NCBI GenBank assembly: GCA_964530525.1
Contig: CAZHBH010000039.1
Location: forward strand, 1 to 20,202
Reading direction: 5' to 3'
From: CAYNQN01 sp964530525
GTDB lineage: Bacteria; Actinomycetota; Acidimicrobiia; Acidimicrobiales; Acidimicrobilacustridaceae
Length of the DNA stretch: 20,202 nucleotides
The notes below the pieces were generated by a model. That model was not told the DNA's origin. It did no database searches and was given only the letters and a program-made list of their open reading frames with translations. Position 1 is the first letter of the stretch. Every line of letters begins with the position of its first letter. Positions 14,394 to 20,202 of this stretch are shown here, piece by piece. The position numbers and the translations under genes are program-made.

Positions 14394-15122
14394 TCAGGCG
14401 GGTCGGCGGCGGAGGACGGGATGAGGCAGGAGCTGCTCGGAAGGTAGAGCCTCCAGGTGGGCGACGAGCTTCCTGTAGGGCTCGGCGCCCACCATCTCGA
14501 CGATCTCCTCGCGCAGCGTCTCGTACACCGGCGAGCGTCCCGTGAACCCCTGAGGGTGATCGGTGCACCACCAGTGGAACTCGGCGCCGCCCTCTCCCCA
14601 GTCGCGACGCTTCCACTCGCGCAGGATGTTGGTGAGGTGCTCGTTGTCGTCCACGTGGTACTCGATGCGCAGAGGCGCCTGCCAGCACACCGTGGGCTTC
14701 CAGTCGATGAAGCGCTCCCCCCGCCTGACCGCTGCCTGGTGCAGGGCACACCCGGCGCCTGCGGGGAAGCCGGGGCGGTTCTGGAAGACGCAGGCGCCCT
14801 TCACGGTCCTCGTCACCCAGTCGCCGTCGTCGTTCTTGAAGATGGCGCCGCCCTTGCGCTCGGCCACGGCGCGGAGCTGCCACTCGTCGTCGCCCAACGT
14901 GTCGGCGAGAGCGCGGACCCGCTTCCGGTCGGCCTTGTCGGTGAAGTAGGCGCCGTGCGAGCAGCAACCCAACTCGAGGGCTGGTGCAGGCTCGTCATCG
15001 ATCCCCGGACAACCTCGGCCGTAGATGCACGACCACTCGCTGGCGAGGAACGTCACGTCGAACATGTACGTCTCGCCGTCGTGCTCGACGGAGAACCACT
15101 CGTGAGCTTCGTCACCTTGCAT
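14394..15122 (-). CDS. Cysteine-rich YkgJ/DUF3109-like protein
   Basis: 242 residues with eight cysteines: C32, C38, the pair C53-C54, C111, C125, C146 and C186. The order C...CC...C-x-F...G-C-x-x-H...P-x-x-C resembles the metal-chelating CxxxCC (YkgJ-like) and DUF3109 groups, where the cysteines are thought to bind zinc or iron; the assignment is by pattern only. The region 110-150 (ACVFQ, GCALH, KPTVCW) fits best. The extra C186 in a Trp-rich stretch (FHWWCTDHP) is not part of the common pattern that I know. Start: the ATG at 15120-15122, with TAACGT 8 bases upstream on the minus strand. It is divergent from the 67-aa gene, and the two -10 boxes overlap. Confidence 0.75.
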   Translation of the reverse strand: MQGDEAHEWFSVEHDGETYMFDVTFLASEWSCIYGRGCPGIDDEPAPALELGCCSHGAYFTDKADRKRVRALADTLGDDEWQLRAVAERKGGAIFKNDDGDWVTRTVKGACVFQNRPGFPAGAGCALHQAAVRRGERFIDWKPTVCWQAPLRIEYHVDDNEHLTNILREWKRRDWGEGGAEFHWWCTDHPQGFTGRSPVYETLREEIVEMVGAEPYRKLVAHLEALPSEQLLPHPVLRRRPA

Positions 15123-15130
15123 CGCCCGTC

Positions 15131-15140
15131 ACGTTACTGT
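15131..15140. promoter_or_regulatory. Overlapping divergent -10 boxes
   Basis: On the minus strand TAACGT (15131-15136) lies 8 bases before the 242-aa gene. On the plus strand TACTGT (15135-15140) would start a transcript near 15147 for the 67-aa gene. They share two bases, so polymerase can occupy only one at a time, which would make the two genes compete. Confidence 0.4.
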
Positions 15141-15227
15141 CGGATGGCATGTGGATCGTGGGAGCGCGCGGACAACAGCTGGCGCGCCGGGCGAGGTGTC
15201 GCCGCGGGATTCAGGAGCGTTGCACCG

Positions 15228-15431
15228 ATGGCCGGTGAGGTGGAGGACATCCGCCGGCGCCTGGAGGCGATCGACGAGGAGCTCGCGGAGCTGGCGATCG
15301 AGCGACTGAGGGAGTCGATCGACGCGGGCGGCACGGAGCTACCGATCGACGAACGGCGGTTGACCCGCGCCCGCCGTGCCATCGAGAAGGCGGTGGCCAT
15401 CCTCACGCCCGATTCCGGCCGCGACGTCTAG
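15228..15431 (+). CDS. Small helical protein (67 aa), function unknown
   Basis: 67 residues, strongly charged and almost entirely helical in appearance. Residues 3-32 carry heptad-like spacing of Ile/Leu among Glu and Arg (VEDIRRRLEAIDEELAELAI), suggesting a coiled coil, followed by a Gly-Gly turn (34-35) and a second helix (about 42-60). No family recognised. The ATG at 15228 has AGGAG (15213-15217) 10 bases upstream; an in-frame ATG at 15144 lies only 3 bases after the -10 box and is less likely. Its TAG stop interlocks with the stop of the convergent FAD oxidase gene in a single CTAG. Probable role: small adaptor or dimerising protein, which is only a guess from composition. Confidence 0.65.
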   Translation: MAGEVEDIRRRLEAIDEELAELAIERLRESIDAGGTELPIDERRLTRARRAIEKAVAILTPDSGRDV

Positions 15432-16798
15432 CCCTCGTCGGCAGGTACCAGCACGCCGGGGTTCAGGATGCCCACGGGATCGAGAGCCGCCTTGACCTTG
15501 CGGAAGGCGGCGATCTCCGCCGGGCTGCGGTTCAGGTGCAGCCAGGGGAGCTTGGCCCTGCCGATCCCGTGCTCTGCGCTTATCGAACCCCCGTACGCGG
15601 CCACGAGCCGCAGCACCTTTCCGTCGGTCACCTCGTCGTCGGGATCCAAGCCCGTGACGTTGACGTGCACGTTTCCATCGGCAACGTGCCCGAACAGCCA
15701 TGTGCGGGACCCAGGCGCTATCGCGGCCATCACCTTGGGGATCTCCTCCACGAACTCGGCAAGCCTGCCCACGGGGATGGTCACGTCGAGCTTGTGAGGG
15801 GCGCCGAGCATGTTGATGGCCGTGGTGTGACGCTCACGGTAGGCCCACAGCGCCTCGCGCCGAGCCCCGTCGGTGGCCACTGCGACGTCCCCGACGACCA
15901 CGTTGGCCCTCTCCACGGCCGCCCCCAGGTCGTCGGTGGGGTCCCGTTCGGCCGATGCGGCCTCGAGAAGGACGTACGCAGGCCAGGGCCGCGAGAGCGG
16001 CCGTGGAAGGTCTTCGAGCTCGCAAACCAGATCTACGCCCGAACCGGTCATGAGCTCGGCGGCGTCGAGCACGTCCAGCGACCTGTGGACGTCGAGTGCG
16101 AGGCGCACGGCCATCTCAGCCGAGTCGACGCCCACGAGGGCGACTGCCCTCTCCCCCGCCAAGGGCACGAGGCGCAGCGTGGCGGCTGTGACCACTCCGA
16201 GCGTCCCTTCGCTGCCGCAGAGCAGGCCGCTCAGGTCGTAGCCGGTGTTGTCCTTCTGGAGCGCCCGGAGGTGGCTGATCACCGACGCGTCCCCCAGGAC
16301 CGCCTCCGCTCCACGAAGCTGCTGGCGGGTACCGCCCCACCGGAGGAAGTTGAGGCCGCCGGCGTTCGTAGCCACCGTTCCCCCTACTGTCGCGCTCTGC
16401 CGAGAGGCGAGATCGACGCCATAGGCCAGCCCTGCGACGGCTGCAGCCGCCTGGACATCGGCGATGGTGGCGCCGGCGCCCACCGTCACCTCCCTGGCGT
16501 CCAGATCGACGTCGCCGATGCTGTCGAGTCGTCGCAGGCTCAGGACCACCTCCCCGTCGACGGGGACGCTCCCGCCCACGAGGCCGGTGTTCCCGCCTTG
16601 GGGAACCAGTGCCACCGACCGCTCGCCGCAGATCCGCACGACTGCTGCGACCTCCTCGGTGGTTCCCGGACGGACGACCGCAGGCGTCCTTCCCGAGAAG
16701 CGACCGGTCCAGTCGCGCTCGTACGGACCTACCAGATCTTCTCCGACGAGTACGTGCTGGCCTCCCACGACCTTCGCCAGCGCCTCCACGACGTCCAT
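15428..16798 (-). CDS. FAD-linked oxidase, GlcD / D-2-hydroxyglutarate dehydrogenase type
   Basis: 456 residues. The N-terminal PCMH-type FAD-binding domain (about 40-215) has the FAD pyrophosphate loop PQGGNTGLVGGSVP (66-79) and a second FAD segment around SATVGGTVATNAGGLN. The C-terminal cap carries GHVADGNVHVN and SAEHGIGRAK, the signatures of D-lactate, glycolate and D-2-hydroxyglutarate dehydrogenases. It oxidises a 2-hydroxy acid to the keto acid, passing electrons to an acceptor other than O2; the exact substrate cannot be fixed, but the PQGGNTGLVGGSVP form is closest to D2HGDH and related D-lactate enzymes. No GlcE/GlcF partners are next to it, which argues against a glycolate oxidase complex. 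Start: ATG 16796-16798 with GAGG 8 bases upstream; a GTG 18 bases earlier is possible. It follows the secreted protein gene by 59 bases. Confidence 0.9.
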   Translation of the reverse strand: MDVVEALAKVVGGQHVLVGEDLVGPYERDWTGRFSGRTPAVVRPGTTEEVAAVVRICGERSVALVPQGGNTGLVGGSVPVDGEVVLSLRRLDSIGDVDLDAREVTVGAGATIADVQAAAAVAGLAYGVDLASRQSATVGGTVATNAGGLNFLRWGGTRQQLRGAEAVLGDASVISHLRALQKDNTGYDLSGLLCGSEGTLGVVTAATLRLVPLAGERAVALVGVDSAEMAVRLALDVHRSLDVLDAAELMTGSGVDLVCELEDLPRPLSRPWPAYVLLEAASAERDPTDDLGAAVERANVVVGDVAVATDGARREALWAYRERHTTAINMLGAPHKLDVTIPVGRLAEFVEEIPKVMAAIAPGSRTWLFGHVADGNVHVNVTGLDPDDEVTDGKVLRLVAAYGGSISAEHGIGRAKLPWLHLNRSPAEIAAFRKVKAALDPVGILNPGVLVPADEG

Positions 16799-16857
16799 GG
16801 GCTCAGCCTCGCGCACAGGTGTCGCACGGGTGAGCCTTCGGGGTGGCGGCGGTGGCT

Positions 16858-17532
16858 CTAGCCGGTGACCCTCGAGGCCGCCGTTCCGGTGGTGCCCTGG
16901 CGCAGCGTCGTGGATGCTCCCCCACCCTGCTCGGCTTCCGGCGTGCCCTCACCGCCGCCGGTACCACCCACGACCGTCACGGCGATGTTCGGATCGGGGA
17001 TGCTGCAGTCGAGCGAGAGTGCGACCTCGATGCCGCCGACGGTTTGGAACTGGAGCGTGCCCAGGTCGACCACGTAGGTGATCTGGCTGTCGCCAGCCGT
17101 GACCGTGCCGGACGCCACCACCACGGGGAAGTTCGGGGGATCCATCGAGATGCTCACCGCACTCGGGAAGGTGAAGGGCCCCCCGGTGCCGCCCACCGCC
17201 TCGACCGCCATCTGGACGGTGCCGTTCACGGCCGTGATGCCGACGCCCGTGGATAGGTCGATCATCTCCTGGTCGGGCTTCATCTCCACCGAGAAGCTCA
17301 CGGGCGCAGACTCACCCGGCGCGAGCGACTCGGGTACGTCCACCTCCATGGAACCGGCGATCTGGAGGCTGCCCCCCAGGGCGGTGTCGAGGAGGGCCTG
17401 CGTCTCGGAGTCGGCCCCGATGCAGGTGACGTCGGCCGTCAACGGGAACGCTCCTGCAGGCACCGGGACCACGCCGATCAAACCCATCGACATGCCCACG
17501 ACCCCGACGAGACCTGCGACCTTGCGCCTCAT
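16858..17532 (-). CDS. Secreted protein of unknown function
   Basis: 224 residues. The N-terminus is a clear Sec signal peptide: MRRK, a hydrophobic core (5-22), and a probable cleavage after PAGA (28). The mature part is beta-rich, with alternating Val/Ile and repeated Gly-Thr-Gly turns, and only two cysteines (C37 in DVTC and one in LDCSIPD near residue 180) that could form one disulphide. The last about 30 residues are Gly/Thr/Ser-rich and low in complexity. There is no LPXTG sorting signal, lipobox or C-terminal membrane span. It resembles actinobacterial exported beta-sandwich proteins of the DUF6801 kind in style, but I cannot confirm the family. Start: ATG 17530-17532, with G-rich sequence just before it; a GTG 9 bases earlier is possible. 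A candidate -10 box TAGCAT (minus strand, 17584-17589) would give a leader of about 45 bases. Confidence 0.8.
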   Translation of the reverse strand: MRRKVAGLVGVVGMSMGLIGVVPVPAGAFPLTADVTCIGADSETQALLDTALGGSLQIAGSMEVDVPESLAPGESAPVSFSVEMKPDQEMIDLSTGVGITAVNGTVQMAVEAVGGTGGPFTFPSAVSISMDPPNFPVVVASGTVTAGDSQITYVVDLGTLQFQTVGGIEVALSLDCSIPDPNIAVTVVGGTGGGEGTPEAEQGGGASTTLRQGTTGTAASRVTG

Positions 17533-17601
17533 GCGCCCCACCCCCCATCGGCGCCACGCTCCCCACGGCGCGGCAGATGCGAGATGCTAGCCCGCAGAGG
17601 A

Positions 17602-17640
17602 AGCGAGGCGCAGCGGAGTCGAGCCGAGCACTAGCGAGGC
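17602..17640. repeat. Direct repeat AGCGAGGC in the intergenic gap
   Basis: AGCGAGGC occurs at 17602-17609 and 17633-17640, within a run of CGAG/GCAG words that continues to about 17660. It lies upstream of both the secreted protein gene and the HAD gene. Such AGCGAGG-type tracts can be genome-wide intergenic repeats in actinobacteria, or simple compositional bias; one window cannot tell. I see nothing else in the 191-base gap apart from the two promoters. Confidence 0.3.
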
Positions 17641-17711
17641 TGCGAGGTCGAAAGGCTGAGCAGCTGCACCGGTGAAGCCCGAGCGCAGACGTGGTTGTCA
17701 CAGGCCTTGGG

Positions 17712-17717
17712 TATGGT
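17712..17717 (+). promoter_or_regulatory. -10 box for the HAD phosphatase gene (leaderless type)
   Basis: TATGGT, 6 bases before the ATG at 17724. TTGTCA (17695-17700) resembles a -35 box but is only 11 bases away, too close for a standard promoter. Confidence 0.5.
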
Positions 17718-17723
17718 CGTGAG

Positions 17724-18386
17724 ATGGCCATCGGCGGTGAGTTCGTGCTGGGGGTCGACCTCGACGGCGTCTGCGGCGACCACACAAACGCCTTTCGCTC
17801 CATCGTGGCGGCAGATCGGGGGGTCGATCCCTCGACGCTCCCCGACCAGAGGTCGTGGAGCTTCGCCGAATGGGGCATCGACCCAGAGGAGTTTGACAGG
17901 CTCCATCGAGCGGCCGTGCTGGAGCACCGGATGTTCAGGGAGATGCAGCCCATCGAGGGGTGCGCGGACGCGCTGTGGAGGCTGTCGGACGCGGGGGTGT
18001 GGATCCGTCTCATCACGCACCGGCTCTACACGAACTGGGGCCATGCCATCGCGGCGGCCGACACCGTGGAGTGGTTGGACCGCCATGGCATCCCCTATCG
18101 CGACCTGTGCTTCCTGGGACACAAGCCCCAGGTCGAGGCGGACGCCTACATCGACGACGCCCCGCACAACATCGAGTCCCTCAGGACGGCCGGGAGCACC
18201 GTCATCGTCTTCGACCAGCCGTACAACCGAGACGTCGCGGGCCCTCGCGCCAGCTCGTGGTCGGAGGCCGAAGACCTGGTCCTCACGCTGATGGCCGGAC
18301 AAGGCCGTCCCGTGCAGGCCGTCATCCCGCTAGGAGACGACGCCACCCAGCGCCTCCACCGCCACTTCAGGTCGTTGGTCAGGTGA
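17724..18386 (+). CDS. HAD-superfamily phosphatase, 5'(3')-deoxyribonucleotidase (NT5C) type
   Basis: 220 residues. Motif I, V-D12-L-D14-G-V, gives the nucleophile and the general acid; motif II is T98 in RLITHR; motif III is K134 in GHKPQVEAD; the metal-binding acidic pair is D144-D145 in YIDDAPHN. The small four-helix cap between motifs I and II (about 20-80) and the DDAPHN form fit the NT5C family, which dephosphorylates nucleoside monophosphates. The substrate in bacteria is often uncertain. Start: ATG at 17724, chosen because the -10 box TATGGT is 6 bases upstream; an earlier in-frame start (17691) would lie upstream of the box. Convergent with the TetR gene across 37 bases, which contain only a weak CGCC-GAA-GGCG hairpin (18393-18403). 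Confidence 0.85.
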   Translation: MAIGGEFVLGVDLDGVCGDHTNAFRSIVAADRGVDPSTLPDQRSWSFAEWGIDPEEFDRLHRAAVLEHRMFREMQPIEGCADALWRLSDAGVWIRLITHRLYTNWGHAIAAADTVEWLDRHGIPYRDLCFLGHKPQVEADAYIDDAPHNIESLRTAGSTVIVFDQPYNRDVAGPRASSWSEAEDLVLTLMAGQGRPVQAVIPLGDDATQRLHRHFRSLVR

Positions 18387-18423
18387 CGCGTCCGCCGAAG
18401 GCGCCGAGGGACGAACCTGAGCG

Positions 18424-19011
18424 TCAGGGGCAGAGGACCGAGGCGATCTCCGTGGCGCGGTCTCGCAGCACCACGCGGCGCTCGGCGGGGGGCAGCGTGA
18501 GGTTCTCGACGAAGAACCCGTAGACGAGCCCGCGAAGCATCCTGGCCTGGATGGCCCGATCTCCAGGGAGCTCAGGCGTCAGCTCGTCGAGCCAGTGGAC
18601 CAGGGCCTCTTCGAAGGCGGCGCTCAGCGTCGCCACGGCTTGGGTGACCTCGGGCGTCGATCGCAGGCTCTCCCCCAGCAGGAGGCGGAGCATGTCGTTC
18701 TTCCCATCCATCTCACCCCAGATCCAGGCGAGCATCTCGGCGAGGCGCTCCCTCAACTCCAGGTCGCGATCGATCGGAGGGGTCTCGCTGAGCAGCACCT
18801 CGTAGTGCTGGAACTCGATCACCTCCCTCAGGAGGTCAGCCTTCGAGGGGAAGTAGTGGTAGAGCGTGGCGACGTTGAGGTCGCAGGCAGACGCGAGGCG
18901 TCGCATGCTCATGGCGTGGACGCCGGCCTCCGCCATCAGGACGAGGGCGGTCTCGAGGATCCGCGCCCGCTGATCGGCGGGACCCGTGTCGACCGACTCG
19001 GTGATCGTCAT
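18424..19011 (-). CDS. TetR-family transcriptional regulator
   Basis: 195 residues. The N-terminal DNA-binding domain spans about 13-60: QRARILETALVLMAEAG, the helix-turn-helix MSMRRLASACDLNVATLYHYF (35-55) and PSKADLL. The rest is an all-helical effector domain. The start ATG overlaps the P450 stop (ATGA), so it is probably translated from the P450 message. TAACCT also lies 7 bases upstream of this ATG, inside the last P450 codons, and could give an internal leaderless transcript. The partnership suggests it controls the P450, perhaps sensing the substrate, but no operator can be assigned because the P450 promoter is outside the window. Confidence 0.92.
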   Translation of the reverse strand: MTITESVDTGPADQRARILETALVLMAEAGVHAMSMRRLASACDLNVATLYHYFPSKADLLREVIEFQHYEVLLSETPPIDRDLELRERLAEMLAWIWGEMDGKNDMLRLLLGESLRSTPEVTQAVATLSAAFEEALVHWLDELTPELPGDRAIQARMLRGLVYGFFVENLTLPPAERRVVLRDRATEIASVLCP

Positions 19012-20202
19012 GCCGTGGAGGTTACGGGACCGAACACCGCCGGCAGCGTCTCGATGGCGAGGACCAACGTGTGCTCGGCCCTCTGCAGCTGAGCGCCCGG
19101 CGCCACCTCTATGTCCGACAGCCGGCGGAACAGGGTCTCGAACACCAGCTTCAGCTCGAGACGGGCGAGGTTCGCACCGAGGCAGTAGTGCGGTCCGATC
19201 CCGAAGCCCAGGTGCGGGTTCGGGTCACGGTCGATGCGGAACTCGTCGGGAGCGTCGAACACCCGCTCGTCGCGGTTGGCCGACTGGTACAGCATCAGGA
19301 CGCGATCGCCCTCCTTGAGCTGCTTGCCGTGGAGCTCGTGGTCGGCGGTCACGGTGCGGATGAACGACAGGACTGGGGTCACGTAGCGAACCAGCTCGTC
19401 CACCGCGAGGTCCCACAGGCGCTCGTCGTCGATGTGCTCGACGAGCTTGCGCTTCTGGTCGGGGAAGCGGCTGAAGGCGGCCAGGCCCCCGCTGATGGCG
19501 TTCCGGGTCGTCTCGTTGCCGGCGACGATCAAGATGCAGAGGAACATGTACAGCTCGTCGCTGGTGAGCTGATCCTCGTCCACCTCGACTGCCATGGCCT
19601 CCCCCGGGTCGAGCCCGCCCTCGTCGAACGCTCCCGTCAGGATGCTGATCAGGTCTTCCCTCGGGTGCTGGCGGCGGTCCTCGATGATCGGGATGAGGTG
19701 CTCCACGTACTCACCGAAGGCGGTGGCGGCCGCCTGGAGCTTTGGCGAGTCCGGGTCGACGTGGCCGTCGCCCGCCATCATGGCGTCGCTCCAGGCGTAG
19801 AGCTTCTGACGGCCCTCAGGGTCGAGGCCGAGCATCTCGGCGATGACGATGAGCGGGACGTGCATGGCGAACTCGGAGACGAACTCGACCTCGCCACGGT
19901 GCTGGATCTCGTCGATGATCTGGTCGCTCAGCTCCCGGATGTGCGGGGCGAGCCTGCGGACCTGCCTGGGCGTGAATCCCTTGTTGATGAGACGACGCTG
20001 GCGCGTGTGCTCGGGGTCGTCCATCGAGATGATCGACATCGGAGCGGCCACCTTTGGACGCACGCCGTAGCGGCTGCAGTACAGGTCCGGGTTCCGGGAC
20101 ACGTGAGAGACATCCGCGTGCCTGGACACGACCCACAGCTCGTTCTTGGCGTCCCAGTAGCACGGATCGTTGTCCCTCAACCATCGGTACGTCTCCCACG
20201 GG
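19008..20202 (-). CDS. Cytochrome P450 (N-terminus outside the window)
   Basis: About 397 residues are visible; the frame is open to the window edge (P-W-E-T-Y-R-W-L-R...), so the start lies beyond 20202. The gene is therefore partial only because of the window. It is a soluble bacterial monooxygenase: the oxygen-binding I-helix AGNETTR (about 19502-19523), the E-x-x-R of DELVRY (about 19383-19400), and the heme loop FGIGPHYCLG with its cysteine codon at 19182-19184. All key residues are intact. The substrate is unknown; the PRKVAAP/MDDPEHTRQRRLINKGF region resembles mycobacterial-type CYPs that act on steroids, lipids or terpenes, so that is a guess. It needs a ferredoxin partner; none is adjacent inside the window. 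The TGA overlaps the start of the TetR gene. Confidence 0.95.
   Translation of the reverse strand, partial: PWETYRWLRDNDPCYWDAKNELWVVSRHADVSHVSRNPDLYCSRYGVRPKVAAPMSIISMDDPEHTRQRRLINKGFTPRQVRRLAPHIRELSDQIIDEIQHRGEVEFVSEFAMHVPLIVIAEMLGLDPEGRQKLYAWSDAMMAGDGHVDPDSPKLQAAATAFGEYVEHLIPIIEDRRQHPREDLISILTGAFDEGGLDPGEAMAVEVDEDQLTSDELYMFLCILIVAGNETTRNAISGGLAAFSRFPDQKRKLVEHIDDERLWDLAVDELVRYVTPVLSFIRTVTADHELHGKQLKEGDRVLMLYQSANRDERVFDAPDEFRIDRDPNPHLGFGIGPHYCLGANLARLELKLVFETLFRRLSDIEVAPGAQLQRAEHTLVLAIETLPAVFGPVTSTA
19019..19024 (-). promoter_or_regulatory. Candidate internal -10 box for the TetR gene
   Basis: TAACCT on the minus strand, 7 bases before the TetR ATG, in the codons Val-Thr-Ser near the P450 C-terminus. 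Identical hexamer and spacing to dacB. Its coding location means it may be coincidence. Confidence 0.35.

Noticed and set aside
17695..17717. TTGTCA with TATGGT as a full promoter for the HAD gene
   Set aside because: The spacer is 11 bases, so TTGTCA is unlikely to act as a -35 box with this -10.
18393..18403. CGCC-GAA-GGCG as terminator between the HAD and TetR genes
   Set aside because: Four base pairs only; expected by chance in GC-rich DNA.
1..20202. tRNA genes, CRISPR arrays, insertion sequences, terminal repeats
   Set aside because: No cloverleaf pattern with a T-loop, no regularly spaced repeat, no transposase motif and no inverted terminal repeats were seen on either strand.

Overview
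The window is high-GC, gene-dense DNA from an actinobacterium. The fused FO synthase FbiC, the short tkt-tal-pgl pentose phosphate group, the actinobacterial-type TrmI, the soluble P450 with a TetR partner and the many starts with a TAnnnT box 5-8 bases upstream all fit. A lineage such as Acidimicrobiia is my guess, not something the sequence proves. I see no tRNA, rRNA, CRISPR array, insertion sequence or prophage. Intergenic gaps are below 200 bases everywhere.

Layout. (1) Bases 1-3946, almost all minus strand: the tail of a ferredoxin gene (plus strand) converges on a minus-strand series running TetR regulator -> dacB (PBP4-type carboxypeptidase) -> three small membrane proteins -> trmI. 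The small genes and trmI are linked by stop/start overlaps of 1-4 bases. (2) Bases 4044-7835, plus strand: transketolase, transaldolase and 6-phosphogluconolactonase, without the zwf/opcA pair often found between tal and pgl in actinobacteria. (3) Bases 7932-13970, plus strand: fbiC (coenzyme F420 biosynthesis), a strong hairpin, pyruvate kinase, then an overlapping flavin reductase - rhodanese - RNase D group. (4) Bases 13971-14351: a 198-base gap that looks like a structured leader, followed by a 60-residue putative zinc-binding protein. (5) Bases 14394-17532: a cysteine-rich YkgJ-like protein (minus), a 67-residue helical protein (plus), a GlcD/D2HGDH-type FAD oxidase (minus) and a secreted protein (minus). 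(6) Bases 17724-20202: a 5'-nucleotidase-like HAD phosphatase (plus), then a TetR gene overlapped by an N-terminally incomplete cytochrome P450 (both minus).

Functionally this is mostly housekeeping: sugar-phosphate metabolism (tkt, tal, pgl, pyk), a deazaflavin cofactor gene (fbiC), RNA modification and decay (trmI, RNase D), cell wall work (dacB and small membrane proteins) and redox enzymes.

The most interesting non-coding signals are (a) a repeated TAnnnT-N5-8-ATG arrangement suggesting widespread leaderless transcription, (b) the leader at about 14029-14168, which can form an 11-bp stem, a bulged 9-bp stem interlocked with it (pseudoknot or alternative fold) and a small hairpin covering the ribosome binding site, and (c) a 13-bp hairpin directly upstream of the dacB -10 box. 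Among proteins, the pyruvate kinase has an altered K+ site and a lysine that predicts K+ independence.
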